The translations under genes and the position numbers were made by a program. Shown in pieces: positions 57,257 to 64,000 of a stretch of 64,000 nt of DNA. Every line of letters begins with the position of its first letter. Positions within the stretch are counted from its first letter, which is position 1. The notes below the pieces were generated by a model. The model worked only from the letters and a program-made list of their open reading frames with translations, made no database searches and was not told where the DNA came from. The DNA lies in NCBI GenBank assembly GCA_907164885.2, contig OU015490.1:203246161-203310160 (forward strand), given 5' to 3'. This DNA is from Dolomedes plantarius. Lineage: Eukaryota; Arthropoda; Arachnida; Araneae; Dolomedidae.

Positions 57257-57899
57257 ATGATTCAAATTTGGGAGTTGCCTAGCACCGAAGAGAGTGCAGT
57301 GGCATATTTTCAAGAGTATGGAATCATTTCTTCTAAGAAAATATGCGTGAATGGCCACGATATGGCGTTGTATATCAAAACTGATAAGCAATGGTGGTGC
57401 AATGAAAAGGGGTGCGATAAACGAGTAGCTATTCGAAAAGGCACGTGGTTGGAGGGCGAGTGGCGCCCGGGGCATGATAGACCCCCTTGCCCCCCTCTCG
57501 TTACGCCACTGGTGTTTCATCGTAAAGGTTCCCAATCGAAATGCAGCAACTCTCATGGCTGAAATTAGGAACAACATTGCAGAAGGAACTACAATTTTCT
57601 CAGACTCTAGAGAAAGTTACAAAACTGATGAATTGGAAGCAGCGGGATTCCAACACTTTAAAGTGAATCACCGATATAATTTTGTGGATCCTGAAACTGG
57701 TGCGCATACACAAAATATAGAACGATTGTGGGGTTTGGCAAAATGGCGAAACAAGAAACACCGCGAAACTACCTGAAAACACTTGGATTCGTATTTAAAC
57801 GAATTTATGTGGCGGCGACTGCACAAGGATAATGTTATTTGCAAGGACTTGTTTATTTGCGCTTTAAAAGCTATCAAGGATTTTTGGCCGCCAAAATGA
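57257..57899 (+). pseudogene. Merlin (IS1595-like) transposase, broken
   Basis: The N-terminal half (57257-57450) shows the zinc-ribbon pattern: CVNGH, then WWCNEKGC, then RKGTWLEG. A hAT-like insert of about 65 bases follows and the frame changes. The C-terminal half has IFSDSRESY with a catalytic aspartate, HRYNFVDPETGAHTQNIERL with the glutamate, an in-frame stop near 57776, and the tail MWRRLHKDNV to a stop at 57897-57899. Shorter than a full Merlin transposase, so the central part including another aspartate is missing. The family performs cut-and-paste with an 8-9 bp duplication. Confidence 0.85.
57446..57511 (-). mobile_element. Degraded hAT MITE in Merlin transposase
   Basis: GTGGCGCCCGGGGC and the terminus CGTTACGCCACTG match the family at 55361-55534 in reverse. 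The other terminus is worn and no duplication is visible. Confidence 0.6.
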
Positions 57900-58024
57900 T
57901 TGATAATAATATATATGGTTAGATTCAAGAATAATTCAATGTGTAATTATAAAAACATAGAGGTTTTTACTTTGCTTTGATTCTTTTTATTAATAATGTG
58001 TTTTAATAATATTATTGTATTAAT

Positions 58025-58982
58025 CAGTGGCGTAGCTAGGGGGGTGCGGTGGGTGCGGTCCGCACCGGGCGGCACATATTTTGGGGGCGGCATATTTTTA
58101 TTTAGTATTATTATATAATACCATGCAACCTGCTAAATGAAGAATTTGAATGTCAAATAAATGACTTTATTGACATTGATAAAGAACAGTTCTATATTGA
58201 AAGAAAAAGGATCCAGGTTTTTATGACTGTACCTTCACTACAAGAAGACGCAAAACGTTGGAAAGACGGGAAGGAAGACCCTCTTGATCTACTAAAATTT
58301 ATTCAACAGAATAGATTGGAAAATTCTGTACCCAGCATTGTAATTTTGCTAAGAATTTTTTTAACAATTGCTATCAGTGTCGCTAGTTGCGAATAGAGCT
58401 TCTCCAAACTGAAGTTGATAAAAATTATATTCGTTCCAGAATGAGAGATTTATACTACAAAAATCTTGCAATATTGTCTATAGAACAAGAAATTACAAAT
58501 AATATAAATTTTGAGAGCATTATACACGATTTTTCTACTATGAAAGTTAGAAGAGTAAATATATAAATATGTTTTGTGTACATACACATATGTGTACAAT
58601 TTGTTTGTTTATACAAAAGAAATGAAATTATTTATTTTTATTTATAAATATAAAAATATAAAATAAAACATATTTTATGGAATTTTTTTTATAAATTAGG
58701 TATATGTTTTGTCTCATAGAGGGGGAAACTGCGACATCCGTAAGTTTCTTGTAGTCTTTATAAAAGTTGCATTTATAGGTATATCAACTTAAGCGGCTTC
58801 CTTTATTACTGCCTAATATAAATATGGCATCCAATGGTAAAAAAGTTCCCCACCTATAGTTTGTCTCAATTTCAATTATTTATTTATGTTTATTAATTTA
58901 TAAAAATCACCAATTGATTGACTTAGAAAGGGCGGCAAATTGGAGACCGCCCCGGGCGGCAAAAGTTCTAGCTACGCCACTG
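58025..58982 (+). mobile_element. hAT element nested in Merlin
   Basis: It begins CAGTGGCGTAGCTAGGG and ends CTAGCTACGCCACTG. The 8-bp duplication GTATTAAT is perfect (58017-58024 and 58983-58990). It shares ends with 48917-49978 and contains the C-terminal part of its transposase. Confidence 0.95.
58129..58566 (+). pseudogene. hAT transposase C-terminus (dimerisation region)
   Basis: The frame reads FECQINDFIDIDKEQF, then the hAT dimerisation motif IFLTIAISVASCE, a stop, and SFSKLKLIK, where CERSFSKLKLIK is usual in the family. After a frame change it continues MRDLYYKNLAILSIEQEI to a stop at 58564-58566. The catalytic domain and BED finger are absent. At least one stop and one frameshift make it inactive. 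Confidence 0.88.
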
Positions 58983-59112
58983 GTATTAATAATAAATTTA
59001 ATGTGTTTAGAGTGTTTATTTTGGAAATTGCTTTTCTTTATGATGGCGCCAAAGGATTTGCGCATTTTCGCGAGCGTTGACAGGTCGACGGAATAATCCC
59101 AAAGTACCAAAA

Positions 59113-59240
59113 AAAAGTATATTTCAACACGCTAAAGAACACTCGCGTAGTCAAGGATTACACAGTAAATGTGATAAAATTTGCGGTTATTGGAGGAAAA
59201 GCTACCTTTTGGCGATAATATCGGGTTTGGCGAAAATGGA
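59113..59240 (-). mobile_element. Merlin 5'-end fragment, inverted
   Basis: Matches 57029-57174 (GTATATTTCAACACGCTAAA, GCGTAGTCAAGGATTACACA, GTGATAAAATTTGCGGTTAT). It lies just after the right end of 57241-59108 and carries the segment which that copy lacks, in inverted orientation. Confidence 0.8.
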
Positions 59241-61019
59241 GGTACCTCTATTCTGCATTTGAATCCAAATTAATTAATTTTAAAGTAATATGAAATATTG
59301 TACATTACCATTCATGGTTAGAAATACATATATCTCTTGAACTTAACATAAAAAGCACATATAATTATACTGCTAGTAAGAAAAATTAGTAAACCTAAAT
59401 CATTGCATATCTAATAAGCAACCCATTTAGGATGATTCCTATGAAATGAAAACTCAAAATTTCGTCAAAGGAAATTTGATCAGCAAAATGTTTCAGTTAA
59501 ATTCATGTTGCCATTCATTGCAAAAATATTAGGAAAAACAGATGACTTTTAAAAATAATCTCATTTGAAACATGGAGTCTATATTTACATGTAACCTTCC
59601 ACTCAAATAAAATTTCAAAGTAATAAAATATTTATATGTAAATTCTTTACGTAATATTTTATGTCATATCGTATTCTGCACTTCGTTTTCTTCACACAAG
59701 TTCTTCATAAACTGTGGAGAATAATTTTGACTATTAAACTATTGTTTTTATGGTCACAACTTAGGTACTACCTAATTATGCACAATATGGAAACATATGA
59801 CAGATAGGGATACGTAATTTTCGTATTTGCGAAATAGATGTGAATAAATGCGAAATTTGCCGATATGAGCGAAAAAATGCGAAAATTATTTTGTTACTAC
59901 TTTTTGGCAAAAACTCGGGGGTAAACGGCTTTTTTAAGCGAAATTAGGTAACAATAGTAATAATTTATTAACATAATTGCTTATCTAAGACCATTTACGG
60001 TCTTCAACTGAGAGATCTCACTCTCGAAATTTGCTTATTACTTATTGCTGAAGACTTAAGGAAGAGAATGGAGAGACTACTACAATGTTAGCTTTTAACT
60101 AAGAATTTTGATACTTATCTAACCAAGCAAGTAAAATTGGGATTTAAGGAAAATTACTGAGCAACCCCCTGCAAATTTTCCTTCCTAAGCTGACAAACAG
60201 AGATGAAGTGACAAATTTACGTCCATTTATGTATATATATTTCTACATGTCCTTCAACATAGTATAGAAAGATATTGTAAATAAGACACCTTAAAGCTTA
60301 AAATTATAAAATTATTTATTAAAATCAACCACACAAAAGGAAGATAACAAAGGATAATATTAAAATAAAAATTACGAAAAACCTTTAATCCTAATAAGAA
60401 GGATGAACCTGGTTCGCTGCTATCAGTTAATTAAAGTTCGGCACTATTTTTTGTCAGCATTATTTTTAAATCGTCGCCATTCGCTATTTGTCGTCGATAT
60501 CTGTGTTTAATAATTAGATTTGTGACTGCACTGAACCTATGTTCCAGTGTATAGAATGAAGGAAATGCAATTAAAAGCTTTTGTACTGTAACCTACAACC
60601 AAGGATAAAGTATCTGTTGACGCCAATAGCTATGTTGGCAATCGCCAAACGCGCCCTTGAAAGAATACAAATATAGGTATCATAGTTTTTAATTCTTATG
60701 TTGGCATCGTAAACTTAAAGATATTAGAATTTGTTTGAAATCGCTTGCTGCATCTAAAAAAAAACTTTGTTACGCTCGCACATCGTATGGTCGATGTTTC
60801 ATGTATTGATTTTGTTCATACATTAGTATTGTAGATAATGCGTTTAAGTTAATAAAATTATTATATTAAATCGTATGTCATATGGTCGACAATAGTTTCG
60901 ATATAATTTATCAGTTTACAGTCCATTTTAATCAACGAATTTGTGACCAGTGCCACGTATGACATTTGGCTCATACAGTATCGTTGCCGATTTTGCAGCC
61001 AACACTAGTGGTAGATGAG
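59241..61019. other. Intergenic, no gene seen
   Basis: AT-rich. Around 59805-59900 are several GCGAAA/TTTCGC-type words that resemble the subterminal repeats of a hAT element (after TAGGGATACG), but no partner end was found. Confidence 0.45.
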
Positions 61020-61112
61020 TTTGAGCGCCCCTCTATTATATCTTGGACCTGCAGTGCCCCCCTGGGTCTTCCCAGTGCTCCCCAGGGGGCGGTACTGCCC
61101 CCGTTGGGAACC
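61020..61112. mobile_element. hAT-type terminus fragment
   Basis: GC-rich block ending in GTTGGGAACCACTG, a common hAT terminus, preceded by GGGGGCGGTACTGCCCCC, a palindrome. The other end was not identified. Confidence 0.5.
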
Positions 61113-62230
61113 ACTGGTGTAGACGAAGGATCCATTTTTGTTCTGGTATATTAATTGAGTAAATTCTTTCTGTACCATTATAGTTTATGTTTAGGATCAA
61201 AATCCGTGATCCAATCAGGGAGTAAAGGAGCTAAAATTTGAAGCTAACGTTATCCACATTTTGGCATCCCAGAATACCATAGCATGATTACATAGTAGCT
61301 TCATTTTAACAAGAAAAGAAATTGAGGGTTTGTTTGTAGCTATCCAAAACATCCTAGATTTTTTGTAGAAAAGAAAAAATTACTGTGGCATTCAAATCAT
61401 AAGAGCTAAGTTGACTGACTTTTTCCTAATGCAAAACACCAATCGGTGTCAGAAGCATTACCTTGCTTGCACTGGTGTATGTATGCCTTAAGAGTGCTTA
61501 TCAGGGGGACCAACGCCTCATAAGTGATGTTCAGAGGTGGAGGTAACGAAATGGACTTCAAATATGTAGAATGCTATCGCATGACTCCAGGATATGAGTT
61601 GCTGTATGAAAGTATAGTAAAGGAATATTATTAATACAGTTCGAGAGATCAATTCCCTGATCAGTCAGTTCCTAGCGGGATTGGGAAATCTTACTCCACA
61701 GATTGAGGTTTCAATAAACCATACTTTTGCAGATTTGGAGGAGTTATGGTGTCCTCAGTGTTACAGGCTTTACTCATTCTTTGAGTTATGTACATACAGT
61801 TTTCTCGAGAAATAGAGCTGACACCAAGGAAAACAAAGAAATCTATGAATTCTTAGAGAATTCTTCAAGAAATAGAACTGTGCTGCATCCTCAGATTTAC
61901 ATATTTTTCTACTTGAAGCCTAAAGCTTCGTTACGAATGATAATCATAATTTTCAAATGTTTCTAAAAAGTTTTCGACAAGTTCATTCAATTAATTACCA
62001 ATGACCAAGCTTTCCATAATGCCTGTTTTTAACAGTAACAATTCTACTAGCCCTTCTTTATCTAATCACATTACTAATTGTTGATGTTGCAAGATTTAAT
62101 GCACGGCGGGTTTATTAGATTGTTTTTCAGAAGTGACGTCACTAATAGCTAGTTGGGAAAATTTTTCAGCTTATGCAATACATCTCTGACGCTCACGTCT
62201 CGGTATTTTTCCACCGTCTACTGTAAACAT
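61113..62230. other. Intergenic, no gene seen
   Basis: Frames here (for example 61727-61966) carry no domain I recognise. Confidence 0.5.
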
Positions 62231-62235
62231 TCTAA

Positions 62236-62404
62236 GGGCCTGTTCACATAGAATCCGTCAGCGTCACCAGTACTCGCATTTAAATATATTTAACCAATTA
62301 CAAAACATCCAAACGATTAGCCACGATATTGTTAAAGTCTGTGTTTAGTTTAAATTATGTCAATGAGGAACGATGATGCTGACGGATTTTATCTGAACGG
62401 GCCC
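62236..62404. mobile_element. Short MITE (family C), single copy
   Basis: GGGCCTGTTCACATAGAATC at the left and the inverse CTGACGGATTTT..GAACGGGCC at the right. Same length (169) and interior as 51756-51924. The flanks TAA and AAA are a possible decayed duplication. Confidence 0.8.
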
Positions 62405-62659
62405 AAACTCCTCTTATAGGTCCCAATTATACAAAGAGAAATAATTTACTAACCATCGTCAGGAGATTTACATTGCGTCTGCATTCTGATAGCATATATT
62501 GGTTGGAAAAATAAAAATATTAGCATCTTAGGTTGGACTGTTGTAGATAGGTAAAATACATTGCTTTTCACCAAAACTGCCACAACAACGACGACTTGAG
62601 TTACAGCAATGAAATTTATTAAGCGATGACATGTGACATAATATATTTATGATTGAAAT
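62405..62659. other. Flank of Tc1 remnant, no gene seen
   Basis: No TIR was identified here for the downstream transposase. Confidence 0.45.
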
Positions 62660-63699
62660 CGGGAAAAGGTACATGATAAAATCAGAATTTTGTCCGCCTT
62701 TGGCGGCTGTAACTGCTTGCACAAGTCGGGGCACTCAGCAATAAAGGTTCTGGATGACTGTCTCTGAAATGCCATTTCACGCAGATTTGACACGCATCCA
62801 CAATTTTTCAGTTGTGACTGCGGGTGATGACATATGGGCCAATTTTGGAACGATCTTACCCACGCGTGCTCTATGGAGGACTAATCGGGCGATCGAGAAG
62901 ACCAATAAAGAAGTGGCAGTTGTTGATCGCGGTTGTAGCGTCGTACGTTTCAACAGGACTTCGGATGAACACTGTCCTCTTGAAAGAGAGCTCCACAGCG
63001 TGTTTCTCAGAAAAGTAGGATTTCTGGTTCCAAGACCTCTTTGATGTACTGCTGATTGTTAATAGTTCCTGTGATCCGTATAAGGAGAGAGCGTTGGTAA
63101 AACGATATAACATCCCGTCATTGAGCTTGGAATAGCACAAATATAACGCTCTACTATGCACTCTTTCAGGTATCGTTTCTCACTGGATCTGCGAACAAGG
63201 ATCCAGTCGTCATGGTTCTCGGGACTGAATCTAGATTCATCAAGATACAGGATCCGCCCTCTATTCAGCGTTTCAGTGTCTTCGCTATTGGTACCATTGA
63301 AGCCTCTGCACGGGCTTCAATGACGCAGTGGCGTCTGAGTTATAGGGCTGAAGGAAATCGTGGTAACAGACACTAGGCCACAGCAATTGTTGAAAAACAG
63401 TGGTAGAAAACATTTCCCGATTTGTCACCGTCCTCCGTTGTTGTGCTAATGTTGAGGATGTCACTGTAGGATTCGTCACCGCAATGCGTAACGAGTGCCT
63501 TTCTTCCCTTTTTAACATAGCTATATGTGGAACCTTTTTGTGTCCATTGTCTCCAAGTAAGCATAATGGTATTATCGTTTCATTCAACGCACGTAGCAAT
63601 ATCACGATCCAGAAAACCACATTTTCTCAACCCATAATTCATACTTTCTCAAATCTCTGTCAACTGTTCATAGTGTTGCCTCGTTTTGCGATGAGACAT
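62660..63699 (-). pseudogene. Tc1-family (Tcb1-like) transposase, decayed
   Basis: The minus strand starts MSHRKTRQHYEQLTEI at 63699, then a stop, then a helix-turn-helix start (FLDRDIATCVE, TWRQWTQKGST) and a second DNA-binding segment (RIAVTNPTVTSSTLAQQ). The catalytic part shows ILYLDESRF with the first aspartate, VRRSSEKRYLKE, and the C-terminal tail LVQAVTAAKGGQ. Several stops and frameshifts break it, and I did not locate the second and third catalytic residues with confidence. TIRs were not found, so only the gene remnant is called. Confidence 0.72.
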
Positions 63700-64000
63700 G
63701 CTTACATTCTAGCAGAGTAGTAAAATCGAAGTTATAGATGTAAAGTTTGGTAATTGCATTTTTAAGGCATTTCTTTATTTATGAGTCCGATTTCCTCATG
63801 TAATGCACGTGCATCATATTTGCATGCGCCTGAGTTTTAAATTATTTGCATTTGCCATGAGGAACTAACCTTCAACCATTCATTGGCTTAACGAACATTT
63901 TTGCTTGTTGTCCTCCTAGAACACGAAATTAATGTGCTAGTGTCATTCTGTCTAAACATTCAGATTTATTCTAAAAATATGTTTACATTATTTAAAACAG
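63700..64000. other. Window end, no gene seen
   Basis: Possibly the flank or 5' end of the Tc1 element. No terminal repeat recognised. Confidence 0.4.

Larger units (their letters stand above)
57241..59108 (+). mobile_element. Merlin element, 5' end missing
   Basis: It has most of the transposase remnant and the intact right end (AATAATCCCAAAGTACC at 59092-59108). The first 145 or so bases expected from the sister copy are absent and the T40 run stands in their place. Two hAT-type insertions lie inside: a small degraded one at about 57446-57511 and a 958-base one at 58025-58982. Confidence 0.82.

Overview
The window looks like AT-rich nuclear DNA of an arthropod, most likely a chelicerate such as a spider. 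The reasons are one host gene with a eukaryote-only function and a splice acceptor, tRNA-derived SINEs, long (TA)n microsatellites, and a dense mix of mariner-type, Tc1, Tigger, hAT, Merlin, Helitron and LTR elements whose transposases resemble those common in spider assemblies. The lineage is an inference, not proven here. There is no prokaryotic signal: no operons, ribosome binding sites or CRISPR arrays.

One host gene is clear: the large exon of VPS51 (GARP/EARP tethering complex subunit) on the minus strand at 24805-26990, with a splice acceptor at its 5' end. The upstream exon or exons were not found. Nearly everything else recognisable is mobile DNA.

Layout: 0-5 kb, SINEs, a 430-bp interspersed repeat and a TTAA-flanked MITE. 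5.9-7.7 kb, a hAT element with a broken BED finger and a Helitron. 9-12.3 kb, a SINE, a Helitron carrying a minisatellite, and microsatellites. 12.4-19 kb, two TTAA MITEs, an internally deleted mariner-like element and a Tc1 element. 19.4-22.1 kb, a non-coding LTR retroelement on the minus strand. 22.2-24.6 kb, a MITE and two Helitrons, the second ending 176 bp past the VPS51 stop. 27.5-34.6 kb, mariner-like elements (one almost intact but split by a probable solo LTR) and MITEs. 34.8-41.6 kb, a compound of LTR retroelements including a gag-like coding remnant. 42-47 kb, Helitron pieces, a tRNA-like sequence, a Tigger element and a TTAA MITE. 48-52 kb, a hAT element, a miRNA-like foldback and a SINE. 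53.5-59.2 kb, the most layered part: a TTAA MITE carrying an unclassified TIR element and a Merlin element, the Merlin holding a hAT MITE, followed by an inverted Merlin pair separated by 40 T with another hAT inside. 62.2-63.7 kb, a MITE and a decayed Tc1 transposase.

Several insertions are confirmed directly by target-site duplications. hAT elements have perfect 8-bp duplications at 5941-6771, 48917-49978, 55361-55534 and 58025-58982. The Merlin at 55117-56015 has an 8-bp duplication with one mismatch, and uninterrupted sister repeats show the empty site. A 433-bp insert in a transposase is flanked by AATCT twice, and taking it out brings the two coding halves into one frame. These give a relative order of events. 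I did not find a new cellular pathway or defence system. The most interesting items are the Helitron family with internal satellites, the short foldback at 50730-50809 and the nested Merlin region.
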